NCBI GenBank assembly: GCA_910589055.1
Contig: CAJURN010000002.1
Coordinates: 1-44,091 of the forward strand
Direction of reading: 5' to 3'
Origin: an uncultured Muribaculaceae bacterium
GTDB lineage: Bacteria > Bacteroidota > Bacteroidia > Bacteroidales > Muribaculaceae
Length of the DNA stretch: 44,091 nucleotides
In this document: in pieces, positions 30,819-39,497 of the stretch
Numbering within the stretch: position 1 is the first letter of the stretch
Layout: every line of letters starts with the position of its first letter
Notes under the pieces: model-generated
Seen by the model: the letters and a program-made list of their open reading frames with translations, nothing else
Told to the model about the DNA's origin: nothing
Databases searched by the model: none
Program-made: the position numbers and the translations under genes

Positions 30819-31499
30819 ATGAAAACAGGAATTATCGTAGCGATGGAGAAGGAGCTGGCTCTCCTTCTGCCCAACATGGAGGATTGCTCCCATACAAGTG
30901 TCAACGGTTTTACCTTCCATTCCGGACGCATCGGCACCCGCGAGGTCGTGGTGATGCAGTGCGGAATCGGTAAAGTCAACGCCGCAGTCGGCGCCCTGAC
31001 GCTTATCGACACCTTCCATCCATCCATTGTAATAAATACAGGCGTGGCAGGCGGCACAGGCCACGACGAAGGCAAGCCCGGAATCGGCGAACTCTTTCTT
31101 GCTCGCGAGATTGCCTACCACGACGTGTGGTGTGGCCCCGGTACCGAACGAGGCGAGGCTGCCGGCTGTCCCGCAAGATTCTCTTGCCCACTTCCCGAAG
31201 ATTTCGGAGCGCGTCTCGGCGCCAAAGAAGGCCTTCTCGCCTCAGGCGACATCTTCGTGAGCGAACCCGACGATCTCGCCCGCATCAAAGCCCTCTATCC
31301 CGAAGTTGCAGCCGTGGATATGGAATCCGCAGCAATCGCCCAGGTGTGCCATCTGAAAGATGTACCCTTTGTGTGCATGCGCGTAATCAGCGACACTCCC
31401 GGCGACGGCGACAACATTTCCCAGTACGAAAACTTCTGGACCGACGCCCCCGCCCGCACCTTCGCCGCCATCCGCTCCCTCCTGCAACTCATTAGCTAA
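30819..31499 (+). CDS. 5'-methylthioadenosine/S-adenosylhomocysteine nucleosidase
   Basis: Cleaves adenine from MTA and S-adenosylhomocysteine in methyl-cycle recycling. The 226-residue protein begins with the family strand MKTGIIVAMEKELALLLP (the Glu near residue 12 is catalytic in the family). It shows VVVMQCGIGKVNAA and INTGVAGG, then the signature VDMESAAIAQVCHLKDVPFVCMRVISD, whose Asp donates the proton to adenine. Two paralogous roles are possible in this family (futalosine hydrolase in some bacteria); the VDMESAA signature fits MTA/SAH nucleosidase. A longer start at 30759 would lie upstream of the -7 box. Confidence 0.92.
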   Translation: MKTGIIVAMEKELALLLPNMEDCSHTSVNGFTFHSGRIGTREVVVMQCGIGKVNAAVGALTLIDTFHPSIVINTGVAGGTGHDEGKPGIGELFLAREIAYHDVWCGPGTERGEAAGCPARFSCPLPEDFGARLGAKEGLLASGDIFVSEPDDLARIKALYPEVAAVDMESAAIAQVCHLKDVPFVCMRVISDTPGDGDNISQYENFWTDAPARTFAAIRSLLQLIS

Positions 31500-31504
31500 A
31501 GTAA

Positions 31505-31622
31505 AGAGATTAAGGATTAGAGATTGGAGATTAGGGAGTTAAAAATTAAGGGATTAACCCCGCCTCCACTCCTGCTCTCCTGTTCTCCTGTCTATTCATT
31601 CTTAATCCTTAATCCCTTAATC
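31505..31622. repeat. GATTAAGG/CTTAATCC inverted repeat block
   Basis: AGATTAAGGATTAGAGATT and AATTAAGGGATTAA (31507-31556) are followed by CTTAATCCTTAATCCCTTAATCC (31601-31623), the complementary words. A hairpin can form between the nucleosidase stop and the AlbA_2 gene. Confidence 0.75.
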
Positions 31623-31645
31623 CCCAAGGTAAACATCCAACGACA

Positions 31646-32311
31646 GTGAAAGACCTCCAGCCGGTACGTGGAGCGGCGCTGTTGCGTCGCATGGTAGCCG
31701 AGGGCGAGCACGAGTGCCAGGACTTCAAGTACCTGATTTCCGACGCACGCAAGATTGCCCGCTCCGTCTGCGCCTTCGCCAACAACCGCGGAGGTCGCCT
31801 GCTTATTGGCGTTAAAGACAACGGCACACTTGCCGGAGTGCGCAACGAAGAAGACATCTACGTGGTCGAGCAAGCCGCAAGCCGATATTGCCGTCCCGCG
31901 CAGCAAGTGGAATTCAAGGCATACAGCGTCGATGCCCACACGGTGGTGATAGTCGCCTCCGTAGCAGCCGCGCCCTCACGCCCCGTGATGGCCTGCGACA
32001 CCGACGGCTCGTGGAAAGCCTACTACCGCGTTGCCGATGAAAACATCGGCGCCCATCCCCTTATGGTCGAGGCATGGCGGCTCCGTGAAGAAAACACAGC
32101 CGGAGGGCTTGCGTTTTCCGAGCACGAAAGCCGACTTCTAAGCCTTATTTCCGCCGAAGACGCGCCCCACGACACACGCGAGATTGCCCTGCGCCTGCAC
32201 ATTTCCGAACGCCGCGCCGCCCGCATGATTGCACGCCTTGCCGCCATCGGCATCATCGAATTCAAATACCGCCACGGCCACTTCCACATCCAACCTGCAA
32301 GCGATGATTGA
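31646..32311 (+). CDS. AlbA_2-domain (Schlafen-like) protein with winged helix
   Basis: A 221-residue protein with an AlbA_2 domain (Pfam PF04326; known also as Schlafen AAA_4): GEHECQDFKYLISDARKIAR near residues 20-39 and FANNRGGRLLIGVKDNGTLAGV near 45-66. The C-terminal part (residues 150-215) looks like a winged helix-turn-helix (DTREIALRLHISERRAARMIARLAAIGII). Such proteins are often transcription factors or nucleic-acid-binding regulators. I chose the GTG at 31646 because the domain needs the first residues; an ATG at 31691 would cut close to the first motif. It lies downstream of the nucleosidase, after a repeat hairpin. The target is unknown. Confidence 0.8.
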   Translation: MKDLQPVRGAALLRRMVAEGEHECQDFKYLISDARKIARSVCAFANNRGGRLLIGVKDNGTLAGVRNEEDIYVVEQAASRYCRPAQQVEFKAYSVDAHTVVIVASVAAAPSRPVMACDTDGSWKAYYRVADENIGAHPLMVEAWRLREENTAGGLAFSEHESRLLSLISAEDAPHDTREIALRLHISERRAARMIARLAAIGIIEFKYRHGHFHIQPASDD

Positions 32312-32352
32312 AAAATTTCTTGGAAAAAGTTGTTAGATTGGTCGGAAATGGA

Positions 32353-32360
32353 TAACTTTG
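32353..32360 (+). promoter_or_regulatory. -7 box of the DUF177-rpmF transcript
   Basis: TAACTTTG, 28 nt upstream of the DUF177 ATG, with GTTG at 32329-32332 about 20 bp upstream. A good Bacteroidetes-type promoter for the DUF177-rpmF operon. Confidence 0.65.
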
Positions 32361-32388
32361 CAAAGTTTTTTCAGACTAAAATAGAACA

Positions 32389-32964
32389 ATGGGAAAGTAC
32401 ACAGCTTTTAAGCTGCCCCTGAAAAGCCTCGGAGTTGGTACTCATGAGTTTGAGTATCACCTCGATAAGCAGTTCTTTGCCAATATGGAAAGCGCCGATG
32501 TTCACGACGCCGACCTGACGGTGAAGCTCGTTGTCGTGTATAACGGCGAGTATTATGACCTCTCTTTCAACATCACCGGTGAGGTGGTGCTGATTTGCGA
32601 CCGTTGTCTCGACGATTTGCATTATCCGATTGAGACTTCCTACCACATTGTGGTGAAATACGGCGAGGACTACAACGACGACAGCGACGAAGTGCTTGAG
32701 ATTCCCGACAGCGACAATTATCTCAACGTCGCATATATGATTTATGACACTGTCACGCTCGCGATTCCGATGAAGCATGTGCATCCCCTCGGAAAGTGCA
32801 ACCGCCAGATGAGTGCCATGCTGAAGAAACACCGCGCACGCGGAGGCGACGAAGACGCCGATCTGGAAAACGACCTTATCGACGAAATCGACAACCTCGA
32901 TCAGGAAGCTCCTTCCGACCCTCGTTGGGACGCTCTCAGAAAGCTCTCCGACACCGAAGACTAA
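32389..32964 (+). CDS. DUF177 (YceD-like) protein
   Basis: Conserved protein of 191 residues next to rpmF, as in most bacteria. The family is linked to 23S rRNA/ribosome biogenesis in several organisms; its exact role is not settled. It has one CDRC pair (residues 67-70, in ICDRCLDDLHYPIE), the family's usual spot for a metal or nucleic-acid-binding turn, followed by acidic C-terminal segments (DEDADLENDLIDEIDNLDQE). Start at ATG 32389, 28 nt after a -7 box. Confidence 0.88.
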   Translation: MGKYTAFKLPLKSLGVGTHEFEYHLDKQFFANMESADVHDADLTVKLVVVYNGEYYDLSFNITGEVVLICDRCLDDLHYPIETSYHIVVKYGEDYNDDSDEVLEIPDSDNYLNVAYMIYDTVTLAIPMKHVHPLGKCNRQMSAMLKKHRARGGDEDADLENDLIDEIDNLDQEAPSDPRWDALRKLSDTED

Positions 32965-33073
32965 GCCCTTCCACAACAGCCCTGCCGTCGGGGCTGAAAC
33001 CAATAAAGCAAGCCTCCTTCCGGGCGGCGAGCGATTCGAAGAATATAGAAGAAACAAAGAAAAATAAAAGAAA

Positions 33074-33259
33074 ATGGCACATCCTAAACGCAAACAATCA
33101 AAGACTCGTACAGCAAAGCGCAGAACCCACGACAAGGCAGTTGCCCCCACGCTGGCACTCTGTCCCAACTGCGGCGCCTGGCACATCTATCACACCGTAT
33201 GCGGTGAATGTGGATACTACCGTGGCAAACAGGCCATCGTAAAGGACGAAGCTCTCTAA
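33074..33259 (+). CDS. rpmF: Ribosomal protein bL32
   Basis: 61-residue bL32 of the large ribosomal subunit. It begins MAHPKRKQSKTRTAKRRTH, followed by a zinc ribbon CPNCG...CGECG (residues 30-33 and 43-46), so this is the zinc-containing (C+) form. It lies 109 bp downstream of DUF177 and 195 bp upstream of fabH; the plsX gene that often lies between rpmF and fabH in other bacteria is absent. Confidence 0.97.
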   Translation: MAHPKRKQSKTRTAKRRTHDKAVAPTLALCPNCGAWHIYHTVCGECGYYRGKQAIVKDEAL

Positions 33260-33454
33260 TCTCTGACGTCAATCTTCTGACGTCGCGGAGTCCGATGCGG
33301 CATCGCTCTTGAGCCTTGCCTCGCCTGACATCCACACCCTGCGGCAGACAAGCTGCCGAGGTCTTAACGAATTTTCACGCTCTTCCCGGCGGCGCGACTT
33401 TTGATTCACGCCGCCGGGAAGAGTAGAATTTTATCCGATTCACACCAAAGAATT
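33260..33454 (+). other. rpmF-fabH spacer with a perfect 15-bp inverted repeat
   Basis: CTCTTCCCGGCGGCG (33380-33394) and CGCCGCCGGGAAGAG (33409-33423) are perfect arms with a 14-nt loop, 32 bp before the fabH start. The element is not followed by a proper T tract (TAGAATTTTATCC), so it may be a weak terminator, an RNA-processing site or an operator for fatty-acid-synthesis control. Confidence 0.55.
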
Positions 33455-34441
33455 ATGGTTAACGCACGTATTTCCGGCATTGCCTCCTACGTTCCCGACG
33501 ACATTCTCGACAACGAGATGCTCTCAAAAATGGTGGACACCAACGACGAATGGATTACTACACGCGTCGGCATCAAGGAACGCCGCATCCTCAAGAAGGA
33601 CGGTGCCGGATCGTCCTATATGGGCATCAAGGCCGTTCAGCGCCTGCTCGAATCAACCGGTACAAACCCCGAAGAAATCGAGCTGGTAATCTGCGCCACA
33701 TCAAACCCCGACTACCGTTTCCCCGCCACGGCATCAGTTATCGCCTACGGCTGCGGACTCAAGAACGCATACGCCTACGACATCCAGGCCGCTTGCGCCG
33801 GTTTCATCGTGTCTCTTCAGGACGCTACCGGCTACATCCGCTCGGGAATCTATAAGAAAGTCGTGATTGTGGCTGCCGAGAAAATGTCCTCGATGGTAAA
33901 CTACAACGACCGCTCCACCTGCCCCCTCTTCGGCGACGGTGCCGCAGCTGTGCTCGTTGAGCCCACCGAAGAAAACGGCGTCGGTGTTATCGACGGTGTT
34001 TTCCACACCGACGGTATCGGTCTTGAACACCTCCTCATGCGCGCAGGCGGTTCTGCTCACCCCATCACACACGAGGCCATCGAAGCCGGCGACAACTTCC
34101 TCTTCCAGGACGGTCGCAGCGTCTACAAACACGCCGTGATGAACATGCTCACATCCACCCAGGACGTGATGCAGCGCAACAATCTCACCGTGGAAGATGT
34201 CGATTACCTCATCCCCCACCAGGCCAACCTCCGTATCATCGAGGCCGTCAGCGGACGCGCCGGATTCCCCGCCGAGAAAGTACTCGTCAACATCGAGCAC
34301 TACGGCAACACATCCGCAGCATCCATCCCCCTGTGTCTCGACGAATACAAGGGCAAGCTCCGCAAGGGCGACAAGCTCATCCTCACCGCTTTCGGCGCAG
34401 GATTCACCTGGGGCGCGATGTATGTCGTGTGGGATCTCTAA
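33455..34441 (+). CDS. fabH: Beta-ketoacyl-ACP synthase III
   Basis: Starts fatty-acid elongation by condensing acyl-CoA with malonyl-ACP. The 328-residue protein has the Cys-His-Asn triad: Cys114 in IQAACAGF, His in LIPHQANLRI near residue 250, and Asn in EHYGNTSAASIPL near residue 280. The ATG at 33455 gives the normal N-terminus MVNARISGIASYVPDD; an upstream GTG-like extension is not credible. A terminator follows at 34477-34506. Confidence 0.97.
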   Translation: MVNARISGIASYVPDDILDNEMLSKMVDTNDEWITTRVGIKERRILKKDGAGSSYMGIKAVQRLLESTGTNPEEIELVICATSNPDYRFPATASVIAYGCGLKNAYAYDIQAACAGFIVSLQDATGYIRSGIYKKVVIVAAEKMSSMVNYNDRSTCPLFGDGAAAVLVEPTEENGVGVIDGVFHTDGIGLEHLLMRAGGSAHPITHEAIEAGDNFLFQDGRSVYKHAVMNMLTSTQDVMQRNNLTVEDVDYLIPHQANLRIIEAVSGRAGFPAEKVLVNIEHYGNTSAASIPLCLDEYKGKLRKGDKLILTAFGAGFTWGAMYVVWDL

Positions 34442-34476
34442 TCCAGAATCACACCTTCCGGATGAACTTTTTTACG

Positions 34477-34506
34477 AAAATAGCATCTTTTCAGGTGCTA
34501 TTTTTG
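34477..34506 (+). terminator. Terminator after fabH
   Basis: AAAATAGCA (34477-34485) pairs with TGCTATTTT (34496-34504), loop of 10 nt, then TTG. The right arm (TATTTTTG, 34499-34506) also matches a -7 box and may double as the era promoter. Confidence 0.75.
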
Positions 34507-34569
34507 TTTATATTCAGAACACCTTGATATAAAGGTTGTCATTGAATATAATCTAAAACACGACATATT

Positions 34570-35487
34570 ATGAGTGAACTTAACACCAAAGAAACCACCG
34601 CGGCCCCTCACAAGTCGGGATTTGTAAACATCGTAGGAAACCCCAACGTGGGTAAATCCACGCTTATGAACGACCTCGTGGGCGAGCGCGTAAGCATCAT
34701 AACTTCCAAGGCCCAGACCACACGCCACCGCATCATGGGCATTGTCAACACTCCTGAGTATCAGATTGTTTTCTCCGATACCCCCGGAGTGCTCGCGCCC
34801 AAGTACAAGCTCCAGGAAAGCATGCTCGGTTACAGCGAAGGCGCCCTCACCGACGCCGATATTCTCCTGTATGTCACTGATGTGGTGGAAGACCCGACCA
34901 AAAACGCCGACTTCCTCGCCAAGGTTGCAAAGGAGAAGGTGCCCGTTCTGCTGGTTATCAATAAGATTGACCTGCTCAAGAACAACGGCGAGCTTGAAAA
35001 AATCGTGGCACGCTGGCAGGAACTGCTCCCCAACGCTCAGATTTTCCCCACCTCGGCAAAGGAACATTTCAACGTCACCAACCTGATGGCACGTATCGTT
35101 GAGCTGCTTCCCGAAGGAGAGCCGTACTTCGGCAAGGATGCCCTCACCGACAAGCCCGCACGATTCTTCGTCACGGAAATCATCCGTGAGAAAATTCTGC
35201 TCAACTACGACAAGGAAGTACCTTACTCCGCAGAGGTAATAGTCGAGAAATTCGAGGAAAAGGAAGGCGCCATCCATATCATGGCGGTAATCTACGTCGA
35301 GCGCGACAGCCAGAAAGGAATCCTCATCGGCAAGGGAGGTTCGATGCTCAAGAAAGTCGGCACCGAGGCCCGAAAGGATATCGAGACATTCTTTGGCAAG
35401 AGAGTCTATCTCGAACTCTTCGTCAAGGTTGAACCCAACTGGCGAAACCGCGAGAACAAGCTCCGTTCATTCGGATATATTGAATAA
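34570..35487 (+). CDS. era: GTPase Era
   Basis: Essential 16S rRNA-binding GTPase for 30S assembly. The 305-residue protein has the G1 loop GNPNVGKST near residue 22, the DTPG G3 motif, the G4 motif NKID, and a C-terminal KH domain (ILIGKGGSMLKKVGTEARKD, near 257-276). It lies 41 bp upstream of der; the two GTPases probably share a transcript. Confidence 0.98.
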   Translation: MSELNTKETTAAPHKSGFVNIVGNPNVGKSTLMNDLVGERVSIITSKAQTTRHRIMGIVNTPEYQIVFSDTPGVLAPKYKLQESMLGYSEGALTDADILLYVTDVVEDPTKNADFLAKVAKEKVPVLLVINKIDLLKNNGELEKIVARWQELLPNAQIFPTSAKEHFNVTNLMARIVELLPEGEPYFGKDALTDKPARFFVTEIIREKILLNYDKEVPYSAEVIVEKFEEKEGAIHIMAVIYVERDSQKGILIGKGGSMLKKVGTEARKDIETFFGKRVYLELFVKVEPNWRNRENKLRSFGYIE

Positions 35488-35528
35488 AGAATCATATAAC
35501 ACATCAACCATAACAACCCCTTAATCGC

Positions 35529-36848
35529 ATGGGACAACTTGTAGCAATAGTAGGACGCCCCAATGTCGGTAAATCCACCCTCTTCAACCGCCTTACCCAG
35601 TCGCGTACCGCAATCGTGGACCCCACGGCAGGTACAACGCGCGACCGCCAGTACGGCAAGGTCGATTGGAACGGAAAGGAATTCTCCATCGTGGATACCG
35701 GCGGTTGGGTAGTCAATTCGGAAGACGTTTTCGAATCTGAAATCAACAAACAGGTCGAGCTCGCAATCGAGCAGGCCGATGAAATCCTTTTCGTCGTGGA
35801 CGCCATGAACGGCGTGACCGACCTTGACGACCATGTGGCCGAAATTCTGCGCAAGTCCCGCAAGCCGGTTATCCTCGTGGCAAACAAGGTGGATTCAAAC
35901 GAGTGGGTCTACAACATTGCCGAGTTTTATTCGCTCGGCCTTGGCGACCCGTATCCCGTTTCCGCAGTCAACGGCTACGGAACAGGTGACCTCCTGGACG
36001 AAGTGGTATCGAAGCTCCCTGAAAAGGACCTTGAGGAAGCCGAGAAACTCGACGACATACCCAAGTTTGCCATCGTTGGCCGACCCAACGCCGGTAAGTC
36101 ATCGCTCATCAACGCCTTTATCGGCGAAGACCGCCATATCGTCACTGATATCGCCGGAACAACGCGCGACTCGATTTACACCCGTTACAATAAATTCGGC
36201 TTCGACTTCTACCTTGTCGACACCGCCGGAATACGCAAGAAAAACAAAGTCAACGAAGACATCGAGTACTACTCGGTAATCCGCTCAATCCGTGCCATCG
36301 AGGCCAGCGACGTCTGCATCCTCATGATTGACGCAACCCGTGGTATCGAGACTCAGGACGTCAACATTTTCTCCCTTATTCAGAAGAATAAGAAGGGACT
36401 TGTTGTAGTGGTGAACAAGTGGGACCTCGTGGAAGACAAGTCCACCGCCGCCATCAAGCACTACGAAAATGCAATCCGCGAGCGCTTCGCTCCCTTTGTC
36501 GACTTCCCCATTATCTTCACCTCGGCCCTTACCAAGCAGCGCATCTTCAAGGTGCTTGAAACAGCCGTGCAGGTGTTCCAGAATCGCAAGCGCACCGTGC
36601 CCACCTCGCAGCTCAACACTGTAATGCAGGAAGACATCGCCGCATATCCGCCGCCAAGCAACAAGGGCAAATTCGTGAAAATCAAATATATCACGATGCT
36701 CAAAGGCTCGCAGGTGCCGACATTTATTTTCTTCTGCAATCTGCCGCAGTGGGTCAAGGAGCCTTACCGCAGATACCTCGAAAATAAAATCCGCGAACAC
36801 TGGGATTTCTTCGGCACCCCGATCAACGTGTTCATGCGCGATAAATAA
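35529..36848 (+). CDS. der: GTPase Der (double G domain)
   Basis: 50S assembly GTPase with two G domains and a KH-like C-terminus, 439 residues. First domain: GRPNVGKSTLFNRL near residue 8, DTGGW, NKVD. Second domain: GRPNAGKSS near 184, DTAGIRKK, NKWD. The C-terminal part (VPTSQLN, then TFIFFCNLPQWV) matches the family. A group of hairpins follows the stop codon. Confidence 0.98.
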   Translation: MGQLVAIVGRPNVGKSTLFNRLTQSRTAIVDPTAGTTRDRQYGKVDWNGKEFSIVDTGGWVVNSEDVFESEINKQVELAIEQADEILFVVDAMNGVTDLDDHVAEILRKSRKPVILVANKVDSNEWVYNIAEFYSLGLGDPYPVSAVNGYGTGDLLDEVVSKLPEKDLEEAEKLDDIPKFAIVGRPNAGKSSLINAFIGEDRHIVTDIAGTTRDSIYTRYNKFGFDFYLVDTAGIRKKNKVNEDIEYYSVIRSIRAIEASDVCILMIDATRGIETQDVNIFSLIQKNKKGLVVVVNKWDLVEDKSTAAIKHYENAIRERFAPFVDFPIIFTSALTKQRIFKVLETAVQVFQNRKRTVPTSQLNTVMQEDIAAYPPPSNKGKFVKIKYITMLKGSQVPTFIFFCNLPQWVKEPYRRYLENKIREHWDFFGTPINVFMRDK

Positions 36849-37106
36849 TTGCCTTTTAGACGGAGGGTCGGACTTGTCCGACCCTCCGTCTAAGGTATTA
36901 TAAAAGATTGGTAAAAGCGCGTCCACAGGACGCTGATTTAAGAGTAACCCCGTACACCGTAGGCTTTTAGCCGGAGGTGTGCGGGGTTGCTCTATCCTGC
37001 TGAATGGCGTGCGGAGGACGCCGATAACAGAGCAAACGCATATCTGCAACCTCCTCGCGTCCTTTATTTTGTACGTCTGTTTTTCGTAACTTCGACTTTA
37101 TTTTAC
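36849..37106. repeat. Cluster of three hairpin repeats, REP-like
   Basis: Three inverted repeats stand in a row in the der-pheS spacer: 36856-36893, a perfect 18-bp stem with a 2-nt loop; 36919-36933, GCGTCC/GGACGC with a 3-nt loop; and 36941-36992, an 18-bp stem with two positions that become G-U pairs in RNA, plus an inner GGC/GCC. No T tract follows the first, so it is not a normal terminator. The style (perfect stem, tiny loop) matches hairpins at 44041-44089. Confidence 0.75.
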
Positions 37107-37114
37107 TAACTTTG
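37107..37114 (+). promoter_or_regulatory. -7 box of pheS
   Basis: TAACTTTG, 27 nt upstream of the pheS ATG at 37142. The -33 element is unclear. Confidence 0.55.
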
Positions 37115-37141
37115 CAGCTAAAAGAAATACAGTCATACAAG

Positions 37142-38161
37142 ATGATAGATAAAATAAACGCACTGCGCGAGGAAATCGCCGCCCTTACCGCCGCCGACGC
37201 GGCCGAGGTGGAGGCTCTCCGCATCAAATATCTCAGCAAAAAGGGCGCTGTGTCGGCCCTTATGAACGATTTCCGTAACGTTCCCGCCGAGCAGAAACGC
37301 GAAATCGGTCAGGCTATCAACGAACTCAAGAATTTCGCAACCGATACAATCAACTCCCTCCGCGAAAGTGCCGGAAGCGGTGCCGCTGCCGCAGGTGCAC
37401 TTGACCTTACGCGCACGGCTGCTCCCGTACGTCTCGGAACACGCCATCCCCTCTCGCTCGTGCGTGAGGAAATCATCGCAATCTTCCGCCGCCTTGGCTT
37501 CACCATCGCCGAAGGTCCTGAAGTGGAAGACGACTGGCACGTGTTCGAGTCGCTCAACTTCGCCGCCGACCATCCCGCACGCGATATGCAGGATACATTC
37601 TTCATCGGCCGCAATCCCGACGTGCTTCTGCGCACCCACACATCCTCCGTGCAGACACGCGTGATGACTACACAGAAACCTCCCATCCGCATCATCTGCC
37701 CCGGACGCGTCTACCGCAACGAAGCCATTTCCGCCCGCGCCCACTGCTTCTTCCATCAGGTAGAGGCTCTGTACGTCGACCGCAATGTGACCTTCGCCGA
37801 CCTCCGTCAGACACTTCTCTACTTCGCCCGCGAAATGTTCGGACCCGACACCCAAATCCGTCTCCGTCCCAGCTACTTCCCCTTCACCGAACCCTCGGCT
37901 GAAATGGATATCAGCTGTAACCTCTGCGGCGGCAAAGGCTGCTCTTTCTGCAAGCACACCGGTTGGGTCGAAATCCTCGGATGCGGCATGGTGGACCCCA
38001 ACGTCCTCGAAGCCTGCGGCATCGACTCCAAGGAATACAGCGGTTTCGCACTCGGTATGGGTATTGAACGCATCACCAACCTCAAATATCAGGTGAAGGA
38101 CCTCCGCATGTTCTCCGAAAACGACGTGCGTTTCCTTGAGGAATTCGCTTCCGCCCGCTGA
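37142..38161 (+). CDS. pheS: Phenylalanyl-tRNA synthetase alpha subunit
   Basis: Class II aminoacyl-tRNA synthetase subunit charging tRNA-Phe with the beta subunit PheT, which is not in this window. It has 339 residues. The N-terminal coiled coil (ALREEIAALTAADAAEVEAL) is followed by the catalytic domain with motif 2 (ICPGRVYRNEAISARAHCFFHQVE) near 185-208 and motif 3 (GFALGMGIERITNL) near 305-318. A CNLCGGKGCSFCKHTGW segment precedes motif 3, as in many bacteria. Start ATG 37142 gives MIDKINALREE; the longer frame starts within the -7 box and is rejected. Confidence 0.97.
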   Translation: MIDKINALREEIAALTAADAAEVEALRIKYLSKKGAVSALMNDFRNVPAEQKREIGQAINELKNFATDTINSLRESAGSGAAAAGALDLTRTAAPVRLGTRHPLSLVREEIIAIFRRLGFTIAEGPEVEDDWHVFESLNFAADHPARDMQDTFFIGRNPDVLLRTHTSSVQTRVMTTQKPPIRIICPGRVYRNEAISARAHCFFHQVEALYVDRNVTFADLRQTLLYFAREMFGPDTQIRLRPSYFPFTEPSAEMDISCNLCGGKGCSFCKHTGWVEILGCGMVDPNVLEACGIDSKEYSGFALGMGIERITNLKYQVKDLRMFSENDVRFLEEFASAR

Positions 38162-38175
38162 TACGATTCCAGCCG

Positions 38176-38856
38176 ATGAGAAAGGCCGAACGATACAGGC
38201 AGGTAATCGAGCGCTTCAGCCGCGAAATGCCCGTGGCCGAGACCGAACTCCACTACAAGAATCCCTTTCAGCTTCTTGTGGCGGTGATTCTTTCGGCCCA
38301 GTGCACCGACAAGCGCGTCAATATGATTACCCCTGAGCTGTTTGCCGCCTTTCCCACTCCGGAAAAACTTGCCGAGGCCGAGACTTTCGAGGTGTTCGAG
38401 TACATAAAGTCGGTATCCTATCCCAATAACAAGGCAAAGGCTCTCACCGGAATGGCTCGCAAGCTCGTGAGCGATTTCGGCAGTGAGGTGCCTTCAACCA
38501 TGGAAGAATTGCTCACTCTTCCCGGCGTTGGCCGCAAGACTGCAAACGTGATTCTCTCCGTGGTGTTTGACCTTCCCGCAATGGCCGTCGATACCCACGT
38601 GTTCCGTGTCGCCAACCGCATCGGACTCACCGACGGAAGCCGCACTCCGCTCGAAACCGAGAAAACACTCACCGCCAATATTCCTGAAGAAATCATTCCG
38701 CGCGCCCACCATTGGCTCATTCTCCATGGCCGCTACGTGTGCCGCGCCCGGAAGCCCGAATGTGGCTCATGCTTCCTTGCCGACGTGTGCAAGTACAATG
38801 CCGCGCGCATTGCCAAAGCCGCGAGGGAGGAAAAGAAAGCGCAACAGAAAAAATGA
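38176..38856 (+). CDS. nth: Endonuclease III
   Basis: Base-excision-repair glycosylase/AP lyase for oxidised pyrimidines. The 226-residue protein has the helix-hairpin-helix LPGVGRKTANVI near 114-125 with the catalytic Lys, the catalytic Asp in VDTHVFRVANRIGL shortly after, and a C-terminal iron-sulfur cluster C-x6-C-x2-C-x5-C (CRARKPECGSCFLADVC). It lies 14 bp after pheS and its stop overlaps the next ATG. Confidence 0.97.
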   Translation: MRKAERYRQVIERFSREMPVAETELHYKNPFQLLVAVILSAQCTDKRVNMITPELFAAFPTPEKLAEAETFEVFEYIKSVSYPNNKAKALTGMARKLVSDFGSEVPSTMEELLTLPGVGRKTANVILSVVFDLPAMAVDTHVFRVANRIGLTDGSRTPLETEKTLTANIPEEIIPRAHHWLILHGRYVCRARKPECGSCFLADVCKYNAARIAKAAREEKKAQQKK

Positions 38857-39497
38857 CAGGAGACAACCTTGTTCTGTTTATAATCGAGGTACTCGGTACC
38901 ATAGCTTTTGCCATTTCCGGCATACGCCTCGCTGCGGCAAAGAGTTTCGACTGGTTCGGAGCCTATGTAATAGGCCTTGTCACCGCAATCGGCGGCGGTA
39001 CATTGCGCGACGTGCTGCTTGATATTCCGGTGTTCTGGATGCAGACGTGGATGTATCTTGCCGTCACGGGGCTGTCGCTGCTCACGGTTATCGTGTTCCG
39101 CAAGGCGCTCGTAAAGGGCATGCGCACGCTCTTCATTTTCGACGCCATCGGCCTGGCGCTCTTCGTTGTAGTCGGTATCGAAAAGACCCTTGCCACAGGG
39201 TATCCCATGTGGGTGGCTATCGTGATGGGCATTACCACAGGCTCATTCGGCGGGGTTATCCGAGATATTCTTATCAACGAGGAACCGCTCTTCTTCCGCA
39301 AGGATATCTATGCCACGGCCTGCCTCGCCGGTGGAGTGGTGTACTGGATTTTCAACTCGATACCGGGCATGGCCGCGTGGATTCCGCAGGTTTCCTGCGC
39401 CGTGAGCGTAATCGGCCTGCGTATTCTTGCCGTGCACTACAATTGGTCGCTACCTATACTCCGCGTCGACCCTAAAGACCTTCCCGACCATGACTAA
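38853..39497 (+). CDS. TRIC-type cation channel (UPF0126 family)
   Basis: A 214-residue inner-membrane protein with seven hydrophobic helices and two family GGG/RD signatures: AIGGGTLRDVLLD near residue 50 and GSFGGVIRDILINE near 130. Prokaryotic members of this family (TRIC) conduct monovalent cations. The ATG at 38853 overlaps the nth stop (ATGA); a longer frame from 38712 runs inside nth and is rejected. Its last 8 nt overlap the GtrA gene, so nth, this gene and gtrA-like form a coupled operon. Confidence 0.9.
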   Translation: MTGDNLVLFIIEVLGTIAFAISGIRLAAAKSFDWFGAYVIGLVTAIGGGTLRDVLLDIPVFWMQTWMYLAVTGLSLLTVIVFRKALVKGMRTLFIFDAIGLALFVVVGIEKTLATGYPMWVAIVMGITTGSFGGVIRDILINEEPLFFRKDIYATACLAGGVVYWIFNSIPGMAAWIPQVSCAVSVIGLRILAVHYNWSLPILRVDPKDLPDHD

